Of a DNA stretch of 64,000 nt, positions 16,617 to 25,048 are shown piece after piece. The number at the start of each line of letters is the position of its first letter. Position 1 is the stretch's first letter. Under the pieces are notes generated by a model, which saw nothing but the letters and a program-made list of their open reading frames with translations, did no database searches and had not been told where the DNA came from. Origin of the DNA: Granulosicoccus sp045110515 (GTDB taxonomy: Bacteria > Pseudomonadota > Gammaproteobacteria > Granulosicoccales > Granulosicoccaceae). The DNA lies in NCBI GenBank assembly GCA_045110515.1, contig JBGCGD010000018.1, forward strand, positions 16,889 to 80,888, read 5' to 3'. A program made the translations under genes and the position numbers.

Positions 16617-17180
16617 ATGATACGTTCAGAAATCTTAAAGCAGCTTATTCCCGTCATTTCCGATCAATTCGTAGTGTGCAACATCGGCTTGCCTAGCCAG
16701 GAAATGCACCTGCTTGACGATCAACCTACCAACTTTTACATGCTTGGCACGATGGGCTTGGCATCGTCAATTGGTCTGGGCTTAGCGCTTGCTCAGAAAC
16801 AAAAAGTGATCTCTATCGATGGCGATGGTTCCGTATTAACCAATCTGGGCACCTTACCTACGATAGCCAACAATGTTGCTGATAACTTTATTTTGCTTAT
16901 CATTGATAACGGCAGCTATGGTTCAACCGGTGATCAGCCTACTTACGCGGGCAAGAAAACGTCACTGACAGCCGTTGCGAAAGCCTGCGGTTGTGAAAAC
17001 GTTATCGAGTGCTCAGCAGAAGAGACTGTCCAGGTCATGAAAGATGCATTGGCCGGCGACAAAATGACCATCATCGTCAGTAAATGCGAATCAGGAAACG
17101 TAAAAGTTCCTGTCATCACGTTGGACCCCGTTGTTATTCGCGATCGTTTCATGCGCGAATTGCAATCACGTAACGGCTAA
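16617..17180 (+). CDS. comE: Sulfopyruvate decarboxylase-like beta subunit (ThDP enzyme, PP domain)
   Basis: A 187-residue protein carrying the diphosphate-binding half: IDGDGSVLTNLG with GDGS at 69-72 and the metal-binding Asn98 in IIDNGSYGSTGDQ, the classic ThDP fingerprint. With the upstream comD product it makes the full active site at the subunit interface. The genes are two bases apart, and 19 bases separate comE from the FMN dehydrogenase gene, indicating one operon. The likely chemistry is decarboxylation of a 3-carbon (or longer) 2-oxo acid to an aldehyde. Sulfopyruvate is the best family guess; phosphonopyruvate or another oxo acid cannot be excluded. Confidence 0.8.
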   Translation: MIRSEILKQLIPVISDQFVVCNIGLPSQEMHLLDDQPTNFYMLGTMGLASSIGLGLALAQKQKVISIDGDGSVLTNLGTLPTIANNVADNFILLIIDNGSYGSTGDQPTYAGKKTSLTAVAKACGCENVIECSAEETVQVMKDALAGDKMTIIVSKCESGNVKVPVITLDPVVIRDRFMRELQSRNG

Positions 17181-17199
17181 TACGATTACTTTTCAACCG

Positions 17200-18312
17200 A
17201 TGTCTTCGATACACACGTGTAGCGATGCCAGACGTTTGGCCAAACGGCGGTTGCCCTGGATGGTGTTTGATTACATCGATGGGGCAGCCGGAGAAGGCTT
17301 TGGCGAGCGGCTAAATCGAGAGCGTTTACAGTCACTAAGGCTACAGCCTCGTGTCCTTAATAACGTCGAGAAACGAAGCGTCTCAGTTGAACTCTTCGGA
17401 GATACTGCGATGCTCCCGTTTGGCATTAGTCCAATGGGTATGTGCAATTTGTCGAGCCCACATGCCGATAAATGGCTGGCAAATCTCGCTGCAGACAAGC
17501 ATATTCCAGTTGGGGTTTCAACGGCTGCTTCAACCTCTCTTGAAAGTATGATTGAGATGGCCGAAGGCTACGCCTGGTTCCAGTTGTACTTTAGTGGAAA
17601 CGAAGATTCCTCCCAGGCTTTGATTAAACGCGCCGAAGATTCCGGCTATAAAACGTTGGTCATGACTGTCGATGTGCCTGAAGTAGGGCGCCGGCCACGT
17701 GAGCTTAGGCGCGGTTTCAAAATGCCCTTCAAAATGGGGCCGGCTCAGGTTTTCGATTTTGCCATGCACCCGCGTTGGTCCATAAATACCTTAGTTCGCG
17801 GACGCCCTGAACTAGCGAACTTCGGTGGTAAATACGGCGCCTTCGAACGCACTGCCAGCCGAGCGGGTGCTGATTGGAATTTGCTGGACAAAATACGACA
17901 AAGTTGGAAAGGCAACCTTGTTGTCAAAGGTGTGCTGAGTTCAGAAGATGCCCTGCGAATGAAAACGATGGGTGTGGATGCTGTGCAGGTGTCGAGTCAT
18001 GGCGGCCGTCAATTGGAGAGTGCGCCTCCGCCCATCGATTGCCTGAAACGAATACGTGAGGCAGTGGGTGATGACTACCCATTGTTTTTCGACAGCGGGC
18101 TACGATCGGGCGAAGACATCGTGAAAGCTTATGCAGTCGGCGCCGACTTTGCCTTCATGGCAAGGCCATTGTTGTTTGCTATGGCGGCAGAGGGTGAACG
18201 CGGGCTGGTCCAGCTATGCGACGTATTAGCAGCTGAATCCAGCATAGCCTTAGCCCAGTTGGGTTTGTGCGGCATTGATGAAATTGCATCTCAGGTGCTA
18301 CACCCTTCCTGA
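17200..18312 (+). CDS. FMN-dependent alpha-hydroxyacid dehydrogenase (LldD/glycolate oxidase family)
   Basis: A 370-residue TIM-barrel flavoenzyme. DYIDGAAGEG near residues 24-33 is the family's N-terminal signature; WFQLY at 126-130 gives the catalytic tyrosine; and VSSHGGRQLE holds catalytic His267 and substrate-binding Arg270, with Ser in place of the usual Asn before SHGG. DSGLRSGEDIVKA and GADFAFMARP bind the FMN phosphate. The ATG at 17200 is chosen because an upstream frame opening at 17131 would overlap comE. The enzyme oxidises an L-2-hydroxyacid to a 2-oxo acid, which is exactly what ComDE would then decarboxylate. L-lactate is the default substrate; sulfolactate is an inference from context. 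Confidence 0.87.
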   Translation: MSSIHTCSDARRLAKRRLPWMVFDYIDGAAGEGFGERLNRERLQSLRLQPRVLNNVEKRSVSVELFGDTAMLPFGISPMGMCNLSSPHADKWLANLAADKHIPVGVSTAASTSLESMIEMAEGYAWFQLYFSGNEDSSQALIKRAEDSGYKTLVMTVDVPEVGRRPRELRRGFKMPFKMGPAQVFDFAMHPRWSINTLVRGRPELANFGGKYGAFERTASRAGADWNLLDKIRQSWKGNLVVKGVLSSEDALRMKTMGVDAVQVSSHGGRQLESAPPPIDCLKRIREAVGDDYPLFFDSGLRSGEDIVKAYAVGADFAFMARPLLFAMAAEGERGLVQLCDVLAAESSIALAQLGLCGIDEIASQVLHPS

Positions 18313-18349
18313 GCCAGGTGATATGCGGGTAGTATAACTCTCGGGCTTA

Positions 18350-18387
18350 GTCGGCAAACGGGAGCGCTCCACGTTTGCTGACCTTTT
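18350..18387 (+). terminator. Rho-independent terminator after the comDE-dehydrogenase operon
   Basis: An 11-pair stem (GTCGGCAAACG at 18350-18360 with CGTTTGCTGAC at 18372-18382, one G-T pair) is followed by CTTTT. The loop contains the palindrome GGAGCGCTCC. It begins 38 bases after the dehydrogenase stop codon. Confidence 0.78.
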
Positions 18388-18744
18388 GCCATTTAAGTCC
18401 GAAATGCATGAGGCTGGACTACGTTGATTTTCTACTTATCTATCTTCGTACATACGACCACGCAATCTAGCGCCAAACTGAACCGTGCAGGTGGAGTTAC
18501 ACTGCATGAAGCTTTAGCCGAGAACAACCTGCAGCTTAAAATGGGTCACTGCGTTGGACGTATAGGTCTCAACGCGGATCAAAAAGTTGCTTTCGATGTT
18601 CTCCATTGTTATGTACTGGATAGGTGTGCTGCGCTCATTAGGTCTGTCTAGTTAAATGCTAATTAAGAAAGTCGAATTTTGACACTCAGGTAGCGTAACA
18701 CTCGAAATACCTCATTCGATGAAGATACTTTTTCATGGTGACTA
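18388..18744. other. Intergenic region before gabD stop
   Basis: About 360 bases. A 75-codon TTG-initiated frame at 18424-18651 (plus) has no recognisable domain, no ribosome binding site and poor codon texture. I see no RNA gene or repeat. Confidence 0.5.
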
Positions 18745-20214
18745 TCATATAGCTCCCATGCAGAGGTATTTAATTTCAAGATAATCATCGCAGCCATACT
18801 TGGACCCTTCACGACCCTGCCCGGATTGTTTAACACCTCCAAAAGGCGCAACTTCTGTTGAAATCAGACCTGTATTAATGCCGACCATTCCGAATTCAAG
18901 CGCTTCGGCCACACGCCAAACTTTACTAAGATCATTAGCATAGAAGTAGGATGCGAGGCCGAAGATAGTGTCGTTCGCTTGTTCAACAACGTCATCAACC
19001 GTGTCGAATTTAAACAGCGGAGCAACTGGTCCGAATGTCTCGCTACTTGCGATTTTCATTTCTTTCGTCACGCCCGATAATATAGTGGGTTCGAAAAAAG
19101 TACCGCCGAGAGCGTGTTTAGCGCCTCCTGTCAAAACGGAAGCACCTTTGCTTAACGCATCTTCGATATGCTCTTCCACCTTCGTAACCGCTGCTGCACT
19201 GATCAGAGGACCAGCCGTCACTGTGTCGTTGAAACCGTCACCAACCTCAATATTGTCAACTGCAGTTTTTAGCTTTTCAGCAAAGGCATCGTAAATACCT
19301 GCTTGCACGTAAATTCTGTTGGCACAGACGCACGTTTGTCCATTGTTGCGAAATTTTGAAATCATAGCGCCTTCCACAGCAGCGTCCAGATCCGCATCGT
19401 CAAACACGATAAACGGGGCATTGCCACCCAATTCCATAGACGTCTTTATAACTTGATCTGCGGATTGCTTCATCAGAATTCGGCCTACTTCAGTAGAGCC
19501 TGTAAAGGTCAGTTTTCGTACCCGCTTGTTACAGCAGAACTCCTGGCCAATTTCTGCACCGCTTGCTGAAGGTAAGACACTGAACAACCCTTTCGGCAAA
19601 CCAGCGTCAAGAGCAAGTTTAGCCATCGCGAGTGCGGAGAGTGGTGTCTCAGCCGCAGGCTTTGCGACAAACGAGCAACCGACCGCGAGAGCGGGGCCGA
19701 TTTTTCTTGCGATCATGGCGTTCGGAAAATTCCAGGGTGTGATAGACGCTACCACTCCAACGGGTTGTTTCAGCACTACAATTCGCTTGTCCGGTTGATG
19801 ACCTGGAATTACATCTCCGTAAATACGCTTTGCTTCTTCTGAAAACCATTCGATGTAGCTTGCACCGTACAGTATCTCTCCCTTTGCTTCAGCCAATGGC
19901 TTACCCATCTCTGCGGTCAGAATAGTGCTTAGATCATCTAGATTTGCAATTATCAGTTCGTACCATCGACGCAAAACACCAGAGCGTTCCTTGCCTGTTT
20001 TTGCTGCCCATTTTCGTTGCGCAATATAAGCGAAATCAATAGCGATTCGAGCCTCTGGTACGCCTGTATCAGGTAAGGTGGTGATCTGTTGTCCTGTAGC
20101 CGGGTTGATTACATCAAACGTTTTTCCTGATTCGGATTTATCCGTCCAGTTTTCACCAACTAGTGCCGAGCTTATAAGCAAAGACGAATCAGAAAGCAGG
20201 TCCGTTATGTTCAT
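18745..20214 (-). CDS. gabD: Succinate-semialdehyde dehydrogenase, NAD(P)-dependent
   Basis: A 489-residue aldehyde dehydrogenase with PWNFP at 160-164, the cofactor loop FTGSTEVG at 237-244, general base Glu261 in MELGGNAP and catalytic Cys295 in NNGQTCVCANR. The CVCANR sequence after the nucleophile and the overall length match GabD. It oxidises succinate semialdehyde to succinate in the cytosol. Its start codon overlaps the gabT stop by four bases, so the pair is translated together. It converts the product of GabT. Related dehydrogenases (for glutarate semialdehyde, for example) are hard to separate by sequence; the gabT partner supports this call. Confidence 0.9.
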   Translation of the reverse strand: MNITDLLSDSSLLISSALVGENWTDKSESGKTFDVINPATGQQITTLPDTGVPEARIAIDFAYIAQRKWAAKTGKERSGVLRRWYELIIANLDDLSTILTAEMGKPLAEAKGEILYGASYIEWFSEEAKRIYGDVIPGHQPDKRIVVLKQPVGVVASITPWNFPNAMIARKIGPALAVGCSFVAKPAAETPLSALAMAKLALDAGLPKGLFSVLPSASGAEIGQEFCCNKRVRKLTFTGSTEVGRILMKQSADQVIKTSMELGGNAPFIVFDDADLDAAVEGAMISKFRNNGQTCVCANRIYVQAGIYDAFAEKLKTAVDNIEVGDGFNDTVTAGPLISAAAVTKVEEHIEDALSKGASVLTGGAKHALGGTFFEPTILSGVTKEMKIASSETFGPVAPLFKFDTVDDVVEQANDTIFGLASYFYANDLSKVWRVAEALEFGMVGINTGLISTEVAPFGGVKQSGQGREGSKYGCDDYLEIKYLCMGAI

Positions 20215-21506
20215 GCCGATACTCCAAGCTCTGTACGTGCATCAGCGATGGATAACTCGAGGATGTCAATGGCTTCATTAAAAATATCTTCTTGTATCGT
20301 AAGTGGTGCTAATAATCGAATGACGTTCCCGTATACGCCACACGTAAGAAGAATAAGCCCGCGCTTTTGCGCATGGTTGCGAACGGCGTTTGCGAAATCC
20401 GGATGAGGCGAAGAGTCTGCTGGCAGAGTGAATTCCACAGCGTTCATAAATCCGGGGCCCCTCACGTCCGAGATTTCAGGAGTGCTTTCACGAGTGCTAG
20501 CGAGACGTTGTTTCAGCCGAGCCCCTAATCGTTGTGCTCGTTTGCAAAGACCCTCTTCCTCGATAACATCAAGTACCGCATGTGCAGCGGCAATGCCGAT
20601 CGGACTCCCGCCATAGGTACCACCCAATCCACCAGGGTCAGCGGCATCCATAACCTCTGCGCGTCCGGTGACAGCAGCAATGGGAAATCCACCTCCCAGA
20701 CTCTTTGCCATACACGTAAGATCAGGAGCGACATCATGGTACTCCATCGCAAATAGTTTCCCGGTGCGCGCAAAACCGGTTTGTACCTCATCAGCGATGA
20801 GAAGGATTCCGTTTTCATCACAAACATGACGAAGATGGGTTAGAAGCTCCTTGGGCGCTTCGTAGAAACCGCCTTCGCCTTGGACAGGTTCTAGGGCGAT
20901 AGCCGCAACCCGCGCCGGATCTACGTCTGCTTTGAACAGCTTATCTAGTGCTGTAATTGAATCCTCAACTGACACGCCATGGAGCTCAATCGGGAAAGGT
21001 ACATGGTAAACATCTCCTGGCATTGCACCGAACCCTTTCTTATACGGTACAACCTTCCCAGTCAGCGCCATTCCCATGAAGGTACGACCGTGAAATCCGC
21101 CCGTGAACGCGATGACGGCTGAACGCCCTGTTGCTGCACGCGCAATCTTAACTGCATTTTCTGTCGCCTCAGCACCTGTTGTGACAAAGACGGTTTTCTT
21201 ATCGAAATTGCCAGGGGCTAACTGATTCAGACGGGCGGCGAGCGTGACATAGTTATCGTAAGGTACAACTTGATGACAGGTATGAGTGAATCGATCAAGC
21301 TGGTCTTTAACCGCCTGAATCACTTTTGGATGGCGGTGGCCGGTGTTTAGTACAGCAATTCCAGCTGCAAAGTCGATATAACGATTTCCTTCAACATCCC
21401 AGATCTCTGCATTTTCAGCTCTTTCGGCATAGATCTGTGTCATCACGCCGACACCACGGGCGATGTTTTCGTCTTTTCTTGCTTGTGCGTCTGCATTGGT
21501 AACCAT
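20211..21506 (-). CDS. gabT: 4-aminobutyrate aminotransferase
   Basis: A 431-residue class-III PLP aminotransferase. FAAGIAVLNTGHRHP near residues 47-61, the GAEATENAVKIARAATGR cofactor loop near 110, the aspartate in LLIADEVQTGF and the Schiff-base lysine in MAKSLGGGFP near 268 are all present. VQGEGGF is typical of GABA transaminases. It transfers the amino group of GABA to 2-oxoglutarate, giving succinate semialdehyde and glutamate. It lies upstream of gabD in an overlapping pair and is divergent from a LuxR-type regulator, across 209 bases. 5-Aminovalerate is a common alternative substrate of this family. Confidence 0.92.
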   Translation of the reverse strand: MVTNADAQARKDENIARGVGVMTQIYAERAENAEIWDVEGNRYIDFAAGIAVLNTGHRHPKVIQAVKDQLDRFTHTCHQVVPYDNYVTLAARLNQLAPGNFDKKTVFVTTGAEATENAVKIARAATGRSAVIAFTGGFHGRTFMGMALTGKVVPYKKGFGAMPGDVYHVPFPIELHGVSVEDSITALDKLFKADVDPARVAAIALEPVQGEGGFYEAPKELLTHLRHVCDENGILLIADEVQTGFARTGKLFAMEYHDVAPDLTCMAKSLGGGFPIAAVTGRAEVMDAADPGGLGGTYGGSPIGIAAAHAVLDVIEEEGLCKRAQRLGARLKQRLASTRESTPEISDVRGPGFMNAVEFTLPADSSPHPDFANAVRNHAQKRGLILLTCGVYGNVIRLLAPLTIQEDIFNEAIDILELSIADARTELGVSA

Positions 21507-21600
21507 GGAAAACTCCTAGTTAATAACTTGTATACCTTCGAATAGGGCGTTAAATTAGAACCAGTAGAATCCTACGATCACTGCGTGAATCGCACCATAT

Positions 21601-21608
21601 CCCTAGGG
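21601..21608. promoter_or_regulatory. Palindrome CCCTAGGG between gabT and the LuxR-type gene
   Basis: An 8-base perfect palindrome lies about midway between the divergent gabT and regulator starts. Palindromes of this kind are typical of HTH dimer sites. The sequence is visible; a role as operator is a guess. Confidence 0.25.
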
Positions 21609-21715
21609 GAATAGAGGATGTCAACAGATACAAAGTCTGAACATGTCGATTGTGAATACGAGCAGCTTACTTGTCAGATAGGCATGTCAGGTCGCATCAA
21701 TGCATCAGAAATTTG

Positions 21716-22516
21716 ATGGCAATCTCAAAGCGCATACTCTGCGGATGGAACAATCAATTATCAGAGGCTATTCTTAAAGTTGGCACTCCTGAATTTCCTA
21801 ACTCGCTCGTTAGTTCGCTGCGACAACTTGTAGACTTTGACTTGTGTATGGTGTTTGCGTACGGAGAGGTAGAAGGTTCAGTGTCACTGCACTACGATAT
21901 GCCAGACGATCAGGCCGCATTTCTGGTTAAAGAGTACTTGACTGGACCTCATCTACTAGACCCGTTCTTCGAAGCGGCCACTTCCGGCAAGGTATCTGGC
22001 TTCAATTCTATGCGTGAACTAGCACCCGATCAGTTTTATCGCAGTGAGTTCTATCGTCACCACTACGTAAGAACACGTATTGCGGATGAAATGGGGATTT
22101 TCTTTCCGGTCGGGCACGGGCGTATCGCCGTCTTGAGCATTACAAGACAAAAGCCGAAGGGACTATTTTCAGAAGTAGAAAAAGAGATTTTCCAGTCGAC
22201 TGCTTTGTTAGTGGAGGCGTTGGGTTCAAATCACTGGGGGGACAGCCCGAAAGACATCGGTATTACATCATCTTCGATTAAAATTAAGCAGGTTTTCGAT
22301 CGATTTGGTGAGAATGTTTTGACTCAGCGAGAACGGGAAATTATTACTCTGGTGCTCAAAGGCCATTCGTCATTTTCAATCGGACTTGTTCTGGGCATTG
22401 CCCCCGGAACGGTAAAGATACACCGAAAAAACGCCTACAAAAAGCTAACCGTTTCTTCCCAAGCAGAACTTTTCGCTTTATTTCTATCCTCTCTAGAAGT
22501 AAACCTGAAACACTAA
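21716..22516 (+). CDS. LuxR-family transcriptional regulator
   Basis: About 266 residues. The C-terminal 60 residues are a LuxR HTH: LTQREREIITLVLKGHSSFSIG, then LGIAPGTVKIHRKNAYKKL as the recognition helix. The N-terminal 170 residues look like a ligand-sensing GAF- or autoinducer-like domain without the conserved tryptophan/tyrosine set of true acyl-homoserine-lactone receptors. ATG 21716 is chosen; a TTG at 21671 would add 15 residues. It is divergent from gabT and convergent with bioY, so it sits between the two minus-strand operons and may control one or both. The ligand is unknown. Confidence 0.8.
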   Translation: MAISKRILCGWNNQLSEAILKVGTPEFPNSLVSSLRQLVDFDLCMVFAYGEVEGSVSLHYDMPDDQAAFLVKEYLTGPHLLDPFFEAATSGKVSGFNSMRELAPDQFYRSEFYRHHYVRTRIADEMGIFFPVGHGRIAVLSITRQKPKGLFSEVEKEIFQSTALLVEALGSNHWGDSPKDIGITSSSIKIKQVFDRFGENVLTQREREIITLVLKGHSSFSIGLVLGIAPGTVKIHRKNAYKKLTVSSQAELFALFLSSLEVNLKH

Positions 22517-22545
22517 GCTCGAAGTAGCAATAGAGCACACGCGTC

Positions 22546-22580
22546 AAGAGGACCGACCGAAAAGTGTCAGTCCTCTTTAT
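22546..22580 (+). terminator. Terminator after the LuxR-type gene
   Basis: An 8-base stem (AAGAGGAC at 22546-22553 with GTCCTCTT at 22570-22577) ends in a short T-rich tail, 30 bases past the regulator's stop and just before the convergent bioY stop. Confidence 0.68.
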
Positions 22581-22592
22581 CAATGCTTTGCG

Positions 22593-23186
22593 TTACTTAA
22601 TTTTTGTAAATAATCTCCATAACAATGGCATTGACACAGCTGCTAGAACTAGCTTGACCGTATCGCCAAGAAGAAAAGGCATTAGTCCCCATTCAAGAAT
22701 TGGTTTGTCCCACCCTACGACCGTACCCAGCCAAAGCAAACCGATTGTATAAATCACCATATTCCCTATCAACATGGCAACAGCCGTGGTAAAGATACTT
22801 CGATCCCAACCTCTTTCAGCAAGGTAACCGACAACTCCTGCGGCTAAAACGAAACCTATCAAATAGCCGCCGGTAGTACTCATCATATAGGCCAGACCTA
22901 TTCCTTTTTCGGGAGTTCCGGAAAAAACTGGTAGTCCCAAAGCACCTTCTGCCAGATAGAGTAGGACAGTTGCAACGCCCAGTCGTGACCCCATGGCCAT
23001 TCCAATAACCAGTACAACAAAGGTCTGCATACTCAGCGGAACGGGCCAAAAGGGTATATTAATTTTCGCGGACACCCAAAGTGCACCGCTGCCAACAACT
23101 GCAAGTAGAATGTTCCGTAGTAGAACGTTTTCAGCTGGCCAAAGCGTTTGCGCCAGTGTTTTGTTAGGTAACGTAAGTTGTGTCAT
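22593..23186 (-). CDS. bioY: Biotin transporter BioY
   Basis: A 197-residue membrane protein with about six hydrophobic helices and the BioY signature: AKINIPFWPVPLSMQTF near residues 40-56, GMAMGSRLGV, and YLAEGALGLPVFSG followed by TGGYLIGFVLAA. BioY is the biotin-specific S-component of energy-coupling-factor importers and can work alone or with a shared ATPase module. It is the last gene of a nine-gene minus-strand operon that encodes a biotin-dependent carboxylase. This placement suggests it supplies the cofactor for that enzyme. No BioM or BioN gene is in the window. Confidence 0.92.
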   Translation of the reverse strand: MTQLTLPNKTLAQTLWPAENVLLRNILLAVVGSGALWVSAKINIPFWPVPLSMQTFVVLVIGMAMGSRLGVATVLLYLAEGALGLPVFSGTPEKGIGLAYMMSTTGGYLIGFVLAAGVVGYLAERGWDRSIFTTAVAMLIGNMVIYTIGLLWLGTVVGWDKPILEWGLMPFLLGDTVKLVLAAVSMPLLWRLFTKIK

Positions 23187-23208
23187 GATTTTTTCTCTCT
23201 TTGAAAAC

Positions 23209-24183
23209 TTAGTTAAGTGTGTTGCGAATGCTCTCGATTAGAGTGGCACGTTCGCGTCGTGCAGATAGCGCTGTATGCATGTTTACCTTGACGAAGTGGG
23301 TTTCTATATGCGGTTGCAACTGACCAATAAGGTCCATATCCGCCGAGATAACGGTACCTAACGTAAAGAACCCACCGCCTGAAACAGCGTCTCGGTGTAG
23401 AACAATTGGTTCGGTACCGCTGGGTACCTGAATTGATCCATAGGCGTAAGGGGCGTCGGTTATGTTTGATGGATCTGATCCAGCACTGAATGGTTGTTCT
23501 CGCTCTACAAACTCTAGCGGCGACCCACCTTGGAACCGATACCCCATGCGATCAGCTTCTGGAGCCACTTTCCAAGTTTCTTCGAAAAACTTATCGCCCG
23601 CAACCTCCGTAATACGATGCCAGTAAAGACCTGGAAGTACTCTGAGCTCAGCCGGATTGCCAACAGAACGACGCATGCTTTCGGGTACTGAGGCGCCGAC
23701 TTTGATCGACTTAAAATCCTTTCCTACCGGTAGAACATCGTCGGCTCGTATCGCACGTCCGTCTACACCTCCCAGAGCCCCAATGGCGTAGGTCGAGCGG
23801 CTTCCTAAAGACAGTGGGGTGTCAATGCCCCCTGCTACAGCAATGTAAGCACGAGCCCCTTGCCGGATGTAGTCAAAAGAGAGCACCTGACCCACCTTAA
23901 CCGGAATTGCTGTCCACGTATCTTTCGTTTCGCCATCTATTTTGGGCGGGAGTTCGCCACCGGTTACTGCAATCGTTGTGTTTTCGGTGAATTCCAGCTC
24001 GGGGCCAACAAATACCGCTTCTAAACACGCTGCGCCTTCATCATTGCCCACTAGCAAGTTCGCTGCTCGTAGTGCAAGACGATCCATTGCTCCGCCGATA
24101 GGGATACCGAGATGAAAATAGCCTGGACGGCCCAAATCTTGGATGCTGGTAGCAAGACCAGCAGAGCTTACTTTAATGGACAT
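23209..24183 (-). CDS. pxpC: PxpC-like biotin-dependent carboxyltransferase family protein
   Basis: A 324-residue protein. The start SIKVSSAGLATSIQDLGRPGY and the segments GIPIGGAMD, ANLLVGND and DLIGQLQPH are typical of the KipA/PxpC family (allophanate hydrolase subunit 2 domain of urea carboxylase). ATG 24183 has GGAGG upstream and overlaps the pxpB stop by 11 bases, so translation is coupled. In 5-oxoprolinase PxpABC it works with PxpB and PxpA; in urea carboxylase the homologous domain is part of the carboxyltransferase. The carboxylase genes next door favour a carboxyltransferase role here. Confidence 0.88.
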   Translation of the reverse strand: MSIKVSSAGLATSIQDLGRPGYFHLGIPIGGAMDRLALRAANLLVGNDEGAACLEAVFVGPELEFTENTTIAVTGGELPPKIDGETKDTWTAIPVKVGQVLSFDYIRQGARAYIAVAGGIDTPLSLGSRSTYAIGALGGVDGRAIRADDVLPVGKDFKSIKVGASVPESMRRSVGNPAELRVLPGLYWHRITEVAGDKFFEETWKVAPEADRMGYRFQGGSPLEFVEREQPFSAGSDPSNITDAPYAYGSIQVPSGTEPIVLHRDAVSGGGFFTLGTVISADMDLIGQLQPHIETHFVKVNMHTALSARRERATLIESIRNTLN

Positions 24184-25048
24184 TAAGAGCCTCCAGAAGC
24201 TTTGCGTTGGTTCCGTCGATGTCCTTGTTGAATGCATCGAGGTCGAACACAACATTCCCTATACGAGGCTGGAATCTACCTGCATCGACGTCGGCTACCG
24301 TCTGATCGTATTCTTGGCGATCGATGGGTTTCCATTTCACGATGTCTCCTGGGCGAAAAAACACCATGAAGTCCTTGAGATAGCTGGTTTGTTGTTGCGG
24401 ATCATAAATAGGCATTGGCGTTATGCCAAACATCTGATACCCACCTGCACCGCGAACTGAGTAAATACAAGAAAATGAGCCTCCATAACCAACGGTCAGC
24501 TTCGGAGTGTCGGTGCGTGGACGCAGGTATTTCGGTACTTGAATTTGCCGAGCACGCTCTACCATTTGATAGAGAAAGGGTAGTCCCGCGACAAAGCCGA
24601 CCATGCCAACAAACCACGGGGATTCGGAATGGGCTTGGATGAATTTCTCAACACTGTCGTAGTTGTTTATACGGGCCGCATACTCGATATCGGTAGCGTC
24701 CGGCTCCTGATGGCGGTCCCTGAATCGCATAACCGTTTCATGCGTCCAAGGGTCTTGATAATAAACTGGGACTTCAATGATTCGTGTGTTAATTGTTGAA
24801 TCACTTTGCTCAGCGCTTTCATCCGTTCGCTTTAGCTCAGACATCAAATCGTCGGGATGAATGATGTCCGGATTGAATTTGATCTGATATGACGCGTTTG
24901 CAGAGCAGATTTCAGTGATGCCCTTTATGTTTGCCTCTTTGATCGCATTGGTCATCGACAATGATTTAAAGAAGGCTTCGAGTGACATTTCTTCGCTGAT
25001 TTCAACAAGAATGTGCTCGTCGCCACCAAATGTGTAGCGTGATGTCAT
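24173..25048 (-). CDS. pxpB: PxpB-like 5-oxoprolinase/allophanate hydrolase subunit 1 family protein
   Basis: A 291-residue protein. The family motifs are the N-terminal GGDEHILVEISEEMS, the central VPVYY, and the C-terminal FVAGLPFLYQM, YGGSFSCIYSVRGAGGYQMFG and MVFFRPGDIVKW, all matching KipI/PxpB. It is somewhat longer than the usual 220-240 residues, because of an insertion near 115-160 that includes DRHQEPDATDIEYAAR. Its start overlaps the accC stop by four bases and its end overlaps pxpC, so all three are translationally linked. It pairs with PxpC; the substrate of the pair is not known. Confidence 0.88.
   Translation of the reverse strand: MTSRYTFGGDEHILVEISEEMSLEAFFKSLSMTNAIKEANIKGITEICSANASYQIKFNPDIIHPDDLMSELKRTDESAEQSDSTINTRIIEVPVYYQDPWTHETVMRFRDRHQEPDATDIEYAARINNYDSVEKFIQAHSESPWFVGMVGFVAGLPFLYQMVERARQIQVPKYLRPRTDTPKLTVGYGGSFSCIYSVRGAGGYQMFGITPMPIYDPQQQTSYLKDFMVFFRPGDIVKWKPIDRQEYDQTVADVDAGRFQPRIGNVVFDLDAFNKDIDGTNAKLLEALNVH

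Noticed and set aside
18424..18651. 75-codon TTG frame after the FMN dehydrogenase
   Set aside because: No motif, no ribosome binding site, and it lies just behind a terminator with nothing to drive it.
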